Positions 8,980 through 17,475 of a stretch of 64,000 nucleotides of DNA are shown in pieces. Positions within the stretch are counted from its first letter, which is position 1. The number at the start of each line of letters is the position of its first letter. A model generated the notes under the pieces. That model searched no databases. It was given only the letters and a program-made list of their open reading frames with translations, and was not told where the DNA came from. Made by a program: the position numbers and the translations under genes. The stretch spans positions 1-64,000 of the forward strand of contig PXRT01000002.1 in NCBI GenBank assembly GCA_003020925.1, read 5' to 3'. The DNA is from Halobacteriales archaeon QS_6_64_34. Lineage in GTDB: Archaea > Halobacteriota > Halobacteria > Halobacteriales > Haloarculaceae.

Positions 8980-10233
8980 TCAGATAGGCGTCAGCTTGTC
9001 GTCGTCGGGCTCGTAGCAGCGCCCGCCCATCAGCGCGTCCTGGATGGACTCCTCGACGGCCGCTCGGTCCGCGCCGTAGGTGTCCATCACTTCGGTGATG
9101 ACCGCCTCGCGGTCCGCACCGCTCCCGTCGTTCAGGTCGGTCATCACGTCCATCACGGCGTCCTCCAGGTCGACATCCTCGGCCGGTGGCGCGTCGGCCT
9201 CCGCCACCTCCTCGGGGTCCGGCGTCTCGATGTCCGCTTCGCCCGCATCGTCGACTTCCGTCCCGCTCTGGAAGTCGGTCCCGTACTCCGCCTCTATCTC
9301 CTCGCGCTCGTCCTCGTCGAGTTCGAACTCGGTGTCGAAGTCGCCGACGTCGTCGTCCGTCGTCCCATCGGCGCCAGTTGTATCGCCCAGCGTCTCCTCA
9401 TTTCCTTCGTCGGCAACGTCCGCCGTCGACGCTGGCTCATCCCCTCCAGTAGCCGGTTCGTCGCTTGGCGCTACCGACGCCGTCTCCGCAGGTGCCTCGA
9501 GGTCCATCGTCACCAGGGACGCCAGTGGGTCGTCGGTCCCGTCTCCGGGGTCACGCGACAGCGTACCGGCCTCGTCGCGCTCGCCGGCGACGACGCGGGC
9601 GGCGTTCAGCGCCAGCTCCCGGACGGCCTGTAAGTAGTCGCCGGTCGTGTCGTAGTACTCCAGTGCCAGCGCGGCGCCGTCGGCGTCGCTCTCCGAGACG
9701 CCGGCCGCGACGAGGGCTTGTTTCAGCGCGTCACCCGACAGTCCGGACTGCCTGGCACTGGCCAGCCGGTCGACGCGGGCGACGGTCTGTTCGGCGGCCT
9801 GGACGACCCAGCGGTCGCGGGTCTCGGCGTTGACCTCGCTGATTGCTTCGGGCCGAATGGAGGTGAACACGCGGTCACCGTCCTCGGGCTCGAAGGTGCG
9901 GGCCTTGCCCGTGACCGCGACGAACAGCGGCGGCGTCGCGCCTTCGAGGAAGGCCAGTGCCTCGGGCTGATACTGGCCGGCATAAACCACGAACGCGCCA
10001 GTTGGGTCGACGACGCGCGCCCGCAACACTTCGTCGTTTACCTGCTCGAGTTCGGTGAGGACGCCGACGGCGAACAGGCGGTTGGCCCGCGCGCCAGTGG
10101 GCGTCACCACGTAGTTCGGGGCCCGCTCCTCGTCGGACTCGGAATAGGAGAACTCGGCATCGTCGAACTCGGCCGCGAAGACGCGGTGGGCCACCTCACG
10201 CAGCCCCGGCCCGCTGTCACCGGACTCGCTCAT
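8980..10233 (-). CDS. rpap1: RPA-associated protein Rpap1 (COG3390)
   Basis: This 417-residue protein accompanies replication protein A in haloarchaea. The amino half (about residues 10-140) is an OB-fold-like region: HRVFAAEFDDAEFSYSES, YVVTPTGARANRLFAVGVL, VVDPTGAFVVYAGQYQPEAL. A helical part follows, then a long acidic, low-complexity linker (about 220-350), and a conserved C-terminal helical domain (DREAVITEVMDTYGADRAAVEESIQDALMGGRCYEP). The start ATG at 10233 overlaps the rpa1 stop (ATGA), which fixes it; the open frame further upstream is not coding. Rpap1 is thought to assist RPA in genome maintenance. Confidence 0.93.
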   Translation of the reverse strand: MSESGDSGPGLREVAHRVFAAEFDDAEFSYSESDEERAPNYVVTPTGARANRLFAVGVLTELEQVNDEVLRARVVDPTGAFVVYAGQYQPEALAFLEGATPPLFVAVTGKARTFEPEDGDRVFTSIRPEAISEVNAETRDRWVVQAAEQTVARVDRLASARQSGLSGDALKQALVAAGVSESDADGAALALEYYDTTGDYLQAVRELALNAARVVAGERDEAGTLSRDPGDGTDDPLASLVTMDLEAPAETASVAPSDEPATGGDEPASTADVADEGNEETLGDTTGADGTTDDDVGDFDTEFELDEDEREEIEAEYGTDFQSGTEVDDAGEADIETPDPEEVAEADAPPAEDVDLEDAVMDVMTDLNDGSGADREAVITEVMDTYGADRAAVEESIQDALMGGRCYEPDDDKLTPI

Positions 10234-11510
10234 GGCTCGACCTCCCTGAGCAGCGCCGTCGCACGCGCTGCGGGGTCGGCCGTCGACTCGCTGAACTCGC
10301 TGGCGTTGAGGTTGGCGCCGTACTCGTCGACCGACAGCGAGCCGCGGACGACGTACTCGCGGCCGACCACGCGCTCGGCGATGCGGTCGGCGACGACGCC
10401 CTTGTCCATCTCGTCGCGGGCGTGTTCGCGGGCGTCGTCTATGTCGCCGCCGTACACCTGCTCGGTCAGTTCGTCGTCGAGGATGACGGTGACCGTCGCG
10501 GTCCCGTCGTCGAGGATGGCCTTGGTCCGCAGGTCGTCCTCGCCCTCGACGGCGCCGTGGGAGCGACACTGGCCGTTCTGGACGACGCGGCCACACTCCG
10601 GGCAGCGCTCGATGAGCCCGGAGCCGTCCCGTATCTGGATGACGTTGCCGACGAGTTCGACGTCGAACTGGCCGCCGCTCTCGACGGCCTCGTCGATGGC
10701 CATCTGCGGGGCGTCCTCGGCGACGGCGACTGGTTCGGACAGCGGCGTGACCGTCGAGAACTCCGAGACGTTGACCGAGGGCGCGCCCCGGAACTCACGG
10801 ACGAACGTCTCCTCGATGCGGACCGACGCCCCGTCCTCGATGGTGTCGTGGGGCTCCCAGTCCGTAAAGGGGAGCCGCCCGGTGGCGTCGCCGAGCACGC
10901 CGCTGAGAATCTCGGTCTCGCCGTCGCGGCCGTCGATGGTCTTGGTCTCACACTCGAGTACCTGGACCTCGACGGTGATACCACGGTCGCCGGGCTCTAT
11001 GTCCCGGAGGTCGGCCCGGCCGCCGACCTCGGCGTGGATATCCAGCGTCTCGTCGACGGCGGTCGCGTCGGTGCTGTCCCCGAGGTTGAGTTCGGGCTTG
11101 CCGTCCCACTCGCGTACCCCCGCGTTGCCGAACTGGACTGTCTGGCCGGGTTCGAGTTCGCCGTCGAAGCCGTCCCACGCAGTGTAGGAGATGGTCCCCG
11201 TCTCGTCGGCGAGTTCGCCCTCGCGGATGGCGTGTTCCTCGCCGTTGTACTGGATGGAGCGACGGCCCGAGGTGAGCACCACGGCGGTGACCGTGACGTT
11301 CGAGTCGTCGGTTGTGACCTCGCTGATGGCCTTGCTGGACGGGCCACTGCTCCCGCCGCCACCGCCGTCGCCGTACTTCCGGCGGAGGCTCTGCTTGGCC
11401 TCGTCCATCGGCACCGAGTAGTTCACCAGGTTCTCCAGGTCGCGTCTGACCTCCTCTTTGTCTACGTCGAGGTCGGAGGCGAGTTCCTCGACATGGTCTT
11501 CGAGAGACAT
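10230..11510 (-). CDS. rpa1: replication protein A, Rpa1-type single-strand DNA-binding protein
   Basis: This 426-residue protein coats single-stranded DNA in replication, repair and recombination. Three OB-folds can be followed: after an amino helical segment, VTVTAVVLTSGRRSIQYNGEE (first), ITVEVQVLECETKTIDGRDGE (second), and FDVELVGNVIQIRDGSG (third). A zinc finger with CPECGRVVQNGQCRSHG (CxxC...CxxH) lies near residue 315. The start ATG at 11510 (MSLEDHVEELA) is where homologues begin. It is the first gene of a three-gene operon with rpap1 and rpe and overlaps rpap1 by four bases. A copy of the dispersed GC-rich repeat sits just upstream. Confidence 0.94.
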   Translation of the reverse strand: MSLEDHVEELASDLDVDKEEVRRDLENLVNYSVPMDEAKQSLRRKYGDGGGGGSSGPSSKAISEVTTDDSNVTVTAVVLTSGRRSIQYNGEEHAIREGELADETGTISYTAWDGFDGELEPGQTVQFGNAGVREWDGKPELNLGDSTDATAVDETLDIHAEVGGRADLRDIEPGDRGITVEVQVLECETKTIDGRDGETEILSGVLGDATGRLPFTDWEPHDTIEDGASVRIEETFVREFRGAPSVNVSEFSTVTPLSEPVAVAEDAPQMAIDEAVESGGQFDVELVGNVIQIRDGSGLIERCPECGRVVQNGQCRSHGAVEGEDDLRTKAILDDGTATVTVILDDELTEQVYGGDIDDAREHARDEMDKGVVADRIAERVVGREYVVRGSLSVDEYGANLNASEFSESTADPAARATALLREVEP

Positions 11511-11562
11511 CGGTGAAGGCTTCGAGAGGGGCACTCAAAAGCGTTTGTGGACCGGACCGGGC

Positions 11563-11836
11563 AGTGTTTAGTTTAGTAGAAAACGCGGAAGAGAGCCAGA
11601 AAGCCCCGGCTGTCATCGGACGCGAAGCGTCCGATTGCCCGCGAGAGCGTCGCTCTCGCCCTGGCTTCGGTCGGGGGGCTCGCTGCGCTCCTCGGCCTTC
11701 GGCCTGCGGTGCTTACGTCGCCCGCCTTCCCGAAGCCAGCCACCGGGAGAGCGAAGCTCTCCCGAGCAGTCGGCGCACAGCGCCGACAACGCCCCTTTCA
11801 GTCCCACCCGCACTGATTATCACTAAACACCACCCC
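11563..11836. repeat. Dispersed GC-rich palindromic repeat, copy A
   Basis: This non-coding element begins GTGTTTAGTTTAGTAGAAAAC and ends with ACTAAACACCACC, so its tips form an inverted repeat (GTGTTTAGT). Inside are AGCCAGAAAGCCCC, several short hairpins (for example CGGACGC-GAA-GCGTCCG and GGGAGAGC-GAA-GCTCTCCC) and CCCCTTTCAGTCCC. The block from GGCTTCGGTCGGGGGG to the ACCGGGAGAGCG run is nearly identical to copy B (16563-16777). It lies between rpa1 and the next genes. No protein is encoded. Confidence 0.8.
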
Positions 11837-11876
11837 GGACCGCGCCGGAAGTGTTCCCAGCAGCGCGTCAGTCGTA

Positions 11877-12043
11877 TCAGCCCTCGTAGCCGGCGTAGTC
11901 CATCAGTTCCGCGAACACGTCGCTGACTTTGTGACAGTGGGCCAGGTAGATACCCGGGTCGGCGTCGGCCTCGAACTCGATGGTGTGTCGGCCGAGGCGG
12001 GGTTCACCTTCGAGCAGACGTTCGAGGAATCCGGCGGCGGATT
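11877..12043 (-). pseudogene. C-terminal remnant of an unidentified protein
   Basis: Directly after the MinD-like gene, one minus-strand frame reads SAAGFLERLLEGEPRLGRHT, then IEFEADADPGIYLAHCHKVS, then DVFAELMDYAGYEG and stop. Composition is protein-like and acidic, but there is no start codon in frame before the MinD gene. It looks like the tail of a deleted gene. The FEADADPGIYLAHCHK part is reminiscent of cupredoxin or multicopper-oxidase ends, though the usual following ligands are missing, so no function is assigned. Confidence 0.4.
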
Positions 12044-12754
12044 TCAGTCTTCTCCAGCGCCATCGCGGTCGATACCCGAAGCGAGCGCCTCGGCCACGCG
12101 GCCGTAGGCGGCGCCACCCCCCGAGTCGGGGGCGTGCCTGACGACGGGTTCGGTCCCGAACACCGTTGGTTCGTCCGGGACCGCCGCGAGGAGCGGGGTC
12201 TCCAGGCGATCAGCGATTTCCTGGCCCGTCTCGTCGTCGGCGCGGGTGACGACGACGCCGGGGATGTGGCTGTCGACGTGCTCGGCCATCTCCTTCGTTC
12301 GGCTGGTGTCGGCGACGCCGTGTTCCTTGGCCGTCGTCACCAGCACGACGTCGTCGGCCAGTCCGCAGGGGACCATCGTCGCGTGCGTGACGCCCGCGCC
12401 GGTGTCGAGTACGACCACGTCGAAGGCGGTCCTGAGGCGGTTACACACCGTCTTGAGTTCGGCGGGGTCGGCGTCCGTATACCGGTCCAGCGAGGGGTCG
12501 CCGTACACTGCGGCGACGTCGTCGCTCGTGTCGATGGCGGCTTCGAGCGGTTCGACGTCGGCCAGCACGTCGTGTATCGCGGGTTCGTGACTCCTGTCCA
12601 GCACCGTGTGCAGGTTCGGCATGGCCAGGTCCGTGTCAACGACGACGACGTCGAATCCGGCGTCATCCAGTGCGTACGCGGTGTTTACCGCCGTCGTGGT
12701 CTTGCCACAGCCGCCCTTGCCACCGGCGATGGTGATACAGTGGGCCCCTTGCAT
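12044..12754 (-). CDS. MinD/ParA family ATPase
   Basis: This 236-residue ATPase has a deviant Walker A motif GGKGGCGKTTT (residues 11-21), a Walker A' segment VVVVDTDLAMPNLHTVL and a Walker B-like VVVLDTGAGVT. Such proteins are membrane- or DNA-associated switches. Haloarchaea carry several MinD homologues, some of which position motility and other polar structures. A C-terminal membrane-targeting amphipathic helix is not obvious. The start (MQGAHCITIAGGKGG) is close to the P-loop as usual. The gene stands alone and diverges from the HAD hydrolase at 12949. A partner gene that would define its role is not next to it. Confidence 0.87.
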   Translation of the reverse strand: MQGAHCITIAGGKGGCGKTTTAVNTAYALDDAGFDVVVVDTDLAMPNLHTVLDRSHEPAIHDVLADVEPLEAAIDTSDDVAAVYGDPSLDRYTDADPAELKTVCNRLRTAFDVVVLDTGAGVTHATMVPCGLADDVVLVTTAKEHGVADTSRTKEMAEHVDSHIPGVVVTRADDETGQEIADRLETPLLAAVPDEPTVFGTEPVVRHAPDSGGGAAYGRVAEALASGIDRDGAGED

Positions 12755-12948
12755 CTGTCAGTACCGTGGGGCAGGCACCGGAAAAAATGTGGTGGAGAGA
12801 CAATGTATCGGTCCGGTGCAGCGTCTCCGCTGTGGAAATCGAACGTCTCGCGTCGGACTGTTGAGAAGTCGCTGTAGAGACAGTCGGGCCGACCGTACTC
12901 GACGCTCCCGCGCAGTTTTTTGGACTCCGGTCCCTGAAAAACAGTAAT

Positions 12949-13608
12949 GTGACGTTCGACGCCGTACTCTTCGACCTCGACGGGACCCTCCTCCGGCGCA
13001 CGCAGGACACCGAAGCGCTGTACGAACAGACCTTCGAACAGGTCGGCGTCGAGCCCTTTGCCGCCCCGGCCGAGCTGTGGGCCGTGCTCGACGGCCCGCC
13101 GGACCCCGCCGACGAGGTCGGCTATCTCGGTGCCGGCTTCGCCCGGCTGGCCGCCCAGCGCGACCGACGGGTCGACGCTATCGCGCTCGCAGAAGCCTTC
13201 GTCGAGGGGGTCGACAACACGCAGGTCACCTTCCGGTCGGGTGCCACGACGGCTCTCGGGGCCGCTCGCGAGGTCGGCGCGACGGCCGTCCTCACCAACG
13301 GGCCACAGTCACGCCAGGCCGACAAAGTCGACGCCGTCGGGCTGGCCGAGCGGGTCGACACCGTCATCTACGCCGGCGACATGCCCCGCCGGAAGCCCCA
13401 CGCCGCGCCCTTCGAGGCGACGCTCTCGGAACTCGGCGTGCCGGCCGAGCGCGCGCTGTACGTCGGTGACTCGCTACCGTACGACGTGGCCGGCGCCCAC
13501 AACGCCGGCCTCGCGGCCGCCTACCTCGACGACGGCGACGGGCCCGACCCCTACAGCCCCGAGTACGTACTCGAATCCCTCGCCGACCTTCCCCCGTTGC
13601 TCCGGTGA
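12949..13608 (+). CDS. HAD superfamily hydrolase
   Basis: This 219-residue protein has HAD motifs I (FDLDGTLL, nucleophile and acid aspartates near residues 8-10), II (TAVLTNGPQ), III (lysine in MPRRKPH) and IV (YVGDSLPYDVAGA). A helical cap lies between motifs I and II, giving a class I fold like phosphoglycolate phosphatase or PPase-type enzymes. The substrate is not recognisable. Translation starts at GTG 12949: the overlapping ATG at 12947 would meet a stop at once. It is followed ten bases later by a kinase-fold gene and probably shares its transcript. Confidence 0.88.
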   Translation: MTFDAVLFDLDGTLLRRTQDTEALYEQTFEQVGVEPFAAPAELWAVLDGPPDPADEVGYLGAGFARLAAQRDRRVDAIALAEAFVEGVDNTQVTFRSGATTALGAAREVGATAVLTNGPQSRQADKVDAVGLAERVDTVIYAGDMPRRKPHAAPFEATLSELGVPAERALYVGDSLPYDVAGAHNAGLAAAYLDDGDGPDPYSPEYVLESLADLPPLLR

Positions 13609-13618
13609 CACCCGACTC

Positions 13619-14560
13619 ATGAATCGCTCGCTGGCCACCGCAATCGTCGGACACCACTACCCGGAGGAGACGGTCGTCGCCGTCGAGCCCGTCAGTGCCG
13701 GCCACCGGCCGACCGCCGTGGTTCGGTTTGCCGACCGCTCGCCGGTGGTCGTCCAGCGGTCCGAGAGCGTCGAGGCGGTCCGGACCGAAGCGGCCCTAGT
13801 CAGGGCAGTGTGTGACCGGACTGCGGTTCCCGTACCGCCGGTGCTTGCGACCGGGCGACACGACGGGCGGGCCTACGCCATCAGCGAGCACCGGCACGGG
13901 ACGGACCTGCACAACACGTTCGCCGACAGCCCGCCGACCGTCCGACGCGACATCGCGCGGCAGTTCGGCCGCTACCTCGGCCGGCTTCATGCCGCCTTCG
14001 TCTTCGAGGGGGCTGGCGAACTCGTGCGAGCGACGAGCCCGGCGGGCGACGAGCGCCTCGTCGCCACCGACAGCGACGACCACGGCTGGCTGGCCGCGTA
14101 CGGCCGCCGCGCAGTCGAGCGACTGCCCCCGGATTTCGACCCGCTACGGGCACGGCTGTCGGACTGCCTCGACACCGCGACCGACGTGGAGGTGACCCCG
14201 CGACTGTTCCCGTGGGACCTCCGGCCTGGGAACGCACTCGCTATCGACGGCGCCGTCTCGGCCGTCCTCGACTGGGAGCGGCCGATGGCCGCCCCGCCCG
14301 CGCTGGCCCTGGCCAAGACCGAGTATCTCGTCGCCGACTGGTACGTCGACGACCCGGCACCGCTGCGTAAGACGTTCCGCGAGGGGTACGAATCCGTGCG
14401 ACCGCTCCCGACAGTGGGGCCGGTCCACCGGGTCGTCGCCATCGCCGACAGCGCCGTCGATTCGCGCGGCGACGTGACGAATCCGCAGTATCCGGAGTGC
14501 GGTCGGAGCGAGGCTGTGGCGTTTCATCGCGAGGCCCTAGAGCGAGCGCTTGGAACGTGA
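13619..14560 (+). CDS. phosphotransferase-family (aminoglycoside-phosphotransferase-like) protein
   Basis: This 313-residue protein has the APH/choline-kinase fold. The N-lobe segment PTAVVRFADRSPVVVQRSE carries the lysine-equivalent region. GRYLGRLHAAF precedes the catalytic area, where the usual HGDL loop reads LFPWDLRPGNAL (D and N kept), followed by SAVLDWERPMAAPPALALA (the metal-binding DWE). The substrate is unknown; such proteins phosphorylate small alcohols or sugars, and resistance to an antibiotic is not implied. It lies ten bases after the HAD hydrolase, so a kinase-phosphatase pair acting on related metabolites is possible but speculative. The start at 13619 is the first ATG consistent with the fold. 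Confidence 0.8.
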   Translation: MNRSLATAIVGHHYPEETVVAVEPVSAGHRPTAVVRFADRSPVVVQRSESVEAVRTEAALVRAVCDRTAVPVPPVLATGRHDGRAYAISEHRHGTDLHNTFADSPPTVRRDIARQFGRYLGRLHAAFVFEGAGELVRATSPAGDERLVATDSDDHGWLAAYGRRAVERLPPDFDPLRARLSDCLDTATDVEVTPRLFPWDLRPGNALAIDGAVSAVLDWERPMAAPPALALAKTEYLVADWYVDDPAPLRKTFREGYESVRPLPTVGPVHRVVAIADSAVDSRGDVTNPQYPECGRSEAVAFHREALERALGT

Positions 14561-14880
14561 GACGGACTGTTCGGCCGGTCGCTCGGGCACGGTCGACGCT
14601 TCAATCTGAAAGAGCGACCGGGCCCGTGACCGCCTCACCAGAAGTGTTTCACCGTTCACACACCGCCCGAGAAGAGCGGGCACGATTACAGCGGAACCTA
14701 CTCCCCAGGGAAGGGGGAGCGGGGAGACACATAGGGGAAGTCGGTGGATGCATTGACTTTGGCTGTCCAAGCATCGAGCAGACGCGCAATCCGTCTCGTC
14801 GAAGAGCACCAACGCGGTTCTCACGTCGTTCGAACCGCGCACTGCTCGTCTTCGTATTCCTATTTTCGCTTCGCGAAAAG
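14561..14880. other. Intergenic region without recognisable gene
   Basis: The 320 bases between the phosphotransferase and tRNA-Pro contain short hairpins (GCCCG-AGAAGA-GCGGGC near 14666 and CTCCCC-agggaag-GGGGAG near 14702) but no frame that looks coding. I compared it by eye with what I know of RNase P RNA and SRP RNA and found neither their conserved cores nor box C/D or H/ACA elements. A small structured RNA remains possible. Confidence 0.5.
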
Positions 14881-14951
14881 TGGGACCGCCGAGATTCGAA
14901 CTCAGGTCCGACGGACCCCATCCGCCGAGGATACCGCTACCCCACGGTCCC
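14881..14951 (-). tRNA. tRNA-Pro (GGG anticodon)
   Basis: The minus strand folds as a complete tRNA. The acceptor stem GGGACCG pairs perfectly with CGGTCCC, and A is the discriminator base. The D-arm GGGG...TCCT is followed by anticodon stem GGCGG/CCGTC with loop ATGGGGT, giving anticodon GGG for proline. The T-arm is CTGAG-TTCGAAT-CTCGG. CCA is not encoded and there is no intron. A TATA-like CTTAATTAACGAA (14971-14983 on the minus strand) lies about 28 bases before the 5' end and is the likely promoter. Confidence 0.95.
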
Positions 14952-15006
14952 GCGTTTCGGACGATGAGGGTTCGTTAATTAAGGGTGTCGTTTCAGGGGC
15001 GCCATG

Positions 15007-15894
15007 TCACACGAGCACCCGCTCCAGTTCTGCGACCGTCCCCGAGTCGGCGTCGGGCTCGCCGACAAGCGTTCCCAGAGCGACGGCCGACCCGTCGGGG
15101 GTGACGATGACGAGTAACTCGCCCGCAGCCGGCGTGGCGTCACCTACCTCGGCGGCCAGCCCGTCGATGACGCCCGGCGCGTACACCGGTGCGCCGTCGG
15201 CGATGGCCTCGGCGGCGCTCGGCGCGGCGACGAGTCGGGGGAGGTGGGCCAGAGCCGTCTCGGCGGGCTGGACGAACTCCCGGAGGTCGCGCTCGTCGCC
15301 GTCTTCGGCGAAGGCCAGCGCGTCGAGGAGGTCGTGCATCGAGACGAGCGAGCGGTCGTCGAACCGGCCCGTCGCGGTGCGGCGCAGGTCGCCCATGTGG
15401 GCGCCGGTCCCCAGTGCCAGTCCGACGTCGTGACAGAGCTTGCGGATGTATGTGCCCGAGGCACAGCGCACACGCAGCAGGGCGCGGCGGTCCTCGCGTT
15501 CCAGCACGTCGAGATCGTGGATGTGGCGGGTGCGCAGTTGGCGTTTGACCGCGCTCTTGTGCGGGGGCTTCTGGTAGATGTCGCCCTCGAACTCGGCGAC
15601 GACAGTGTCGAAATCCGGCGGTGCCCGGTCGTGCAGTTCCAGGACGGCGACGTACTCCTTGACAGCGTCGTCGAAGATTCGAGCCGCACGCGCGGCGTCA
15701 CCGAGCAGGATGGGAAGACAGCCCGTGACCTTGGGGTCTAAGGTCCCACCGTGGGCGACCCGGTCCTGTCCGGTCGCGTCGCGGACCCACGCGGCGACCT
15801 GGTGGGCCGAGGGGCCGGGCGGTTTGTCGAGGTTGACGACGCCAAAGGAGAGCAACTCCCGGACGCTGCGCTCGGCGGGCGGGGCGCGGACCAT
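15007..15894 (-). CDS. truB: RNA-guided tRNA/rRNA pseudouridine synthase Cbf5 (TruB family)
   Basis: This 295-residue enzyme is the catalytic subunit of archaeal H/ACA RNPs and also acts on tRNA U55. The amino part FGVVNLDKPPGPSAHQVAAWV leads to GGTLDPKVTGCLPILLG, which contains the catalytic aspartate. YVAVLELH, PPHKSAVKRQLRTRHIHDL and GTYIRKLCHDVGLALG follow. A C-terminal PUA domain (GAPVYAPGVIDGL to the end, about residues 215-295) binds the ACA motif. The start at 15894 overlaps the stop of cmk by the ATGA arrangement, so the two are co-translated, as in many archaea. Confidence 0.95.
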   Translation of the reverse strand: MVRAPPAERSVRELLSFGVVNLDKPPGPSAHQVAAWVRDATGQDRVAHGGTLDPKVTGCLPILLGDAARAARIFDDAVKEYVAVLELHDRAPPDFDTVVAEFEGDIYQKPPHKSAVKRQLRTRHIHDLDVLEREDRRALLRVRCASGTYIRKLCHDVGLALGTGAHMGDLRRTATGRFDDRSLVSMHDLLDALAFAEDGDERDLREFVQPAETALAHLPRLVAAPSAAEAIADGAPVYAPGVIDGLAAEVGDATPAAGELLVIVTPDGSAVALGTLVGEPDADSGTVAELERVLV

Positions 15895-16472
15895 CAGAAC
15901 TCGTAGCGGACGCCCTCGATGGGCGCCTGGCCCTCGTCGACGCTCCCGTCGAAGGAATTGATTGCATGGAGCACGATGCCCAGGGTCCCCTGGGGGTCCC
16001 AGCGTGCCGTGTTGACGGTGAGGTCGTAGATTGAGCGGTCGTCGAAGTCGATGTCGTAGTAGTCGGCGTAGCGCTGAGCCTCGCTCTCGCTTCGCTCCTC
16101 GGTCTCTGTTCGGGCCTGTTCGAAGGGTTTGTTCTCCCGCTCGGCGATGCGGTCGACGCGGGCGTCGAGTGGCGCGGTGAGCCAGAGCTTGATGTCGGCG
16201 TGCTCGCCGGCCATCCACCCCGCCAGTCGTGACTCGAGAACGAGGTCGTCCCGCTCGGCGGCGATGTCGCGTAACCGCCGGTCGAGGTCACGGTCTATCT
16301 GGTCGTCCTCTTCGGCGGCCTTGTTCAGTTCCAGGGGCGTCATGTCTCGCTCGTCGGCCAGTGACCGGAAGATGTCACCGCCGGAGACGTGTTCGTAGTC
16401 CAGCGCGTCCGCGAGATTCCCGGCGAGGGTGCTCTTCCCGCTGCCAGCGGGGCCGGAAACGGTAATCAACAT
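15894..16472 (-). CDS. cmk: (d)CMP kinase, archaeal type
   Basis: This 192-residue cytidylate kinase phosphorylates CMP and dCMP. The P-loop GPAGSGKST (residues 7-15) is followed by [16 protein letters not shown], the LESRLAGW segment and [11 protein letters not shown], the pattern of the short archaeal Cmk. It lacks the larger bacterial NMP-binding insertion. The start codon is fixed by the P-loop seven residues in ([14 protein letters not shown]). It precedes and overlaps truB; the adk gene is divergent across repeat copy B, preserving the archaeal adk/cmk/truB neighbourhood. Confidence 0.95.
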   Translation of the reverse strand: MLITVSGPAGSGKSTLAGNLADALDYEHVSGGDIFRSLADERDMTPLELNKAAEEDDQIDRDLDRRLRDIAAERDDLVLESRLAGWMAGEHADIKLWLTAPLDARVDRIAERENKPFEQARTETEERSESEAQRYADYYDIDFDDRSIYDLTVNTARWDPQGTLGIVLHAINSFDGSVDEGQAPIEGVRYEF

Positions 16473-16562
16473 GGTGGTTCTCCGGGACTACGGATAAAAG
16501 GAGTTGTGTCTTGTTGTCGCTAGAGTGGCGGATACGTTCGATTTGGGAACGGTGATGCAGTA

Positions 16563-16777
16563 CAGCCAGAAAGCCCCGGCTGGCTTCGGTCGGGGGGCTC
16601 GCTGCGCTCCTCGGCCGTCGGCCTGCGGTGCTTACGTCGCCCGCCTTCCCGAAGCCAGCCACCGGGAGAGCGCACTGCAGCGAACGGAGTGAGTGAAGCG
16701 CGCAGCGAGTCGCAGTAGTCGAGCGGTCGGGGGCTTTCTGGCTGGTGACAGTCTGAATCGCCTAACTAAACACCACC
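16563..16777. repeat. Dispersed GC-rich palindromic repeat, copy B
   Basis: The element begins with GCCAGAAAGCCCC and ends with GGGGGCTTTCTGGCTGGTGA, then CAGTCTGAATCGCCTAACTAAACACCACC. The GCCAGAAAGCCC and GGGCTTTCTGGC blocks are inverted, so the whole unit can fold back. The left half matches copy A; the right half (AGTGAAGCGCGCAGCGAGTC and GTAGTCGAGCGGTCGGGGG) matches copies C and D in the other orientation. It lacks the GTGTTTAGTTTAG tip at its left. It lies between cmk and adk. Confidence 0.8.
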
Positions 16778-16824
16778 GCCAGCATTTGGACAACCATTTA
16801 ACCTCGCCGCCGGAACCGCCGACT

Positions 16825-17475
16825 ATGTCCCAGCCACGACTCCTGATTCTGGGCCCGCCAGGTGCGGGCAAAGGCACACAGAGCGCGAACATCGCCGACG
16901 AATACGACATTGCCCACATCACTACCGGCGACGCCCTCCGGGCGAACAAGGACATGGACATCTCCGATATGGACACGGAGTACGACACGCCCCGAGCGTA
17001 CATGGAAGCGGGCGATTTGGTCCCCGACGCCGTCGTCAACGCCATCGTCGACGAGGCGCTCAACAGCGCCGACGGGTTCGTCCTGGACGGCTACCCCCGG
17101 AACCTCGACCAGGCCAAAGAACTGGAGGGGATGACCGACCTCGACGCCATCCTCTCACTGGACGTCTCACGGGAGGAACTCATCGACCGGCTCACCGGCC
17201 GCCGGGTGTGTGACGACTGTGGCGCGAACTACCACGTCGAGTTCAATCAGCCCGATACTGCGGGCATCTGTGACGACTGTGGCGGCGACCTCATCCAGCG
17301 CGAGGACGACAACGAGGCGCCCGTTCGCAACCGACTGGACGTCTTCGACGAGAACACGGCCCCGGTCATCGACCACTACGGGGACCACGACGGCTTCGTC
17401 GCCATCGACGGCGAACAGACCCCCGACGAGGTCTGGGCGGACATCGACGGCGCGATTGTCGCGCACGCAGACTGA
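16825..17475 (+). CDS. adk: adenylate kinase
   Basis: This 216-residue enzyme interconverts ATP, AMP and ADP. Features are the P-loop [10 protein letters not shown] (residues 10-19), [17 protein letters not shown], the AMP-binding [10 protein letters not shown] and a LID with a four-cysteine zinc site ([14 protein letters not shown]...CDDCGGDL), followed by [18 protein letters not shown]. This is the long, zinc-LID type found in haloarchaea. The ATG at 16825 is followed directly by the P-loop strand. A CATTTAACC TATA-like element ends about 25 bases upstream and supports this start. The DUF106 membrane protein gene follows after the remnant element. Confidence 0.95.
   Translation: MSQPRLLILGPPGAGKGTQSANIADEYDIAHITTGDALRANKDMDISDMDTEYDTPRAYMEAGDLVPDAVVNAIVDEALNSADGFVLDGYPRNLDQAKELEGMTDLDAILSLDVSREELIDRLTGRRVCDDCGANYHVEFNQPDTAGICDDCGGDLIQREDDNEAPVRNRLDVFDENTAPVIDHYGDHDGFVAIDGEQTPDEVWADIDGAIVAHAD

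Noticed and set aside
11563..11836. CRISPR array or CRISPR-like repeats
   Set aside because: The hairpins are different from each other and not regularly spaced. The units are long, dispersed single elements, and no cas genes are present.
13619..14560. Aminoglycoside resistance gene
   Set aside because: The fold is that of the phosphotransferase family, but the motifs are divergent and the gene lies in core chromosome beside a HAD hydrolase. Resistance cannot be inferred.
14561..14880. RNase P RNA or SRP RNA upstream of tRNA-Pro
   Set aside because: A GGGGAAGTC run resembles part of RNase P, but the other conserved regions and the overall length do not fit, and SRP helix 8 motifs are absent.
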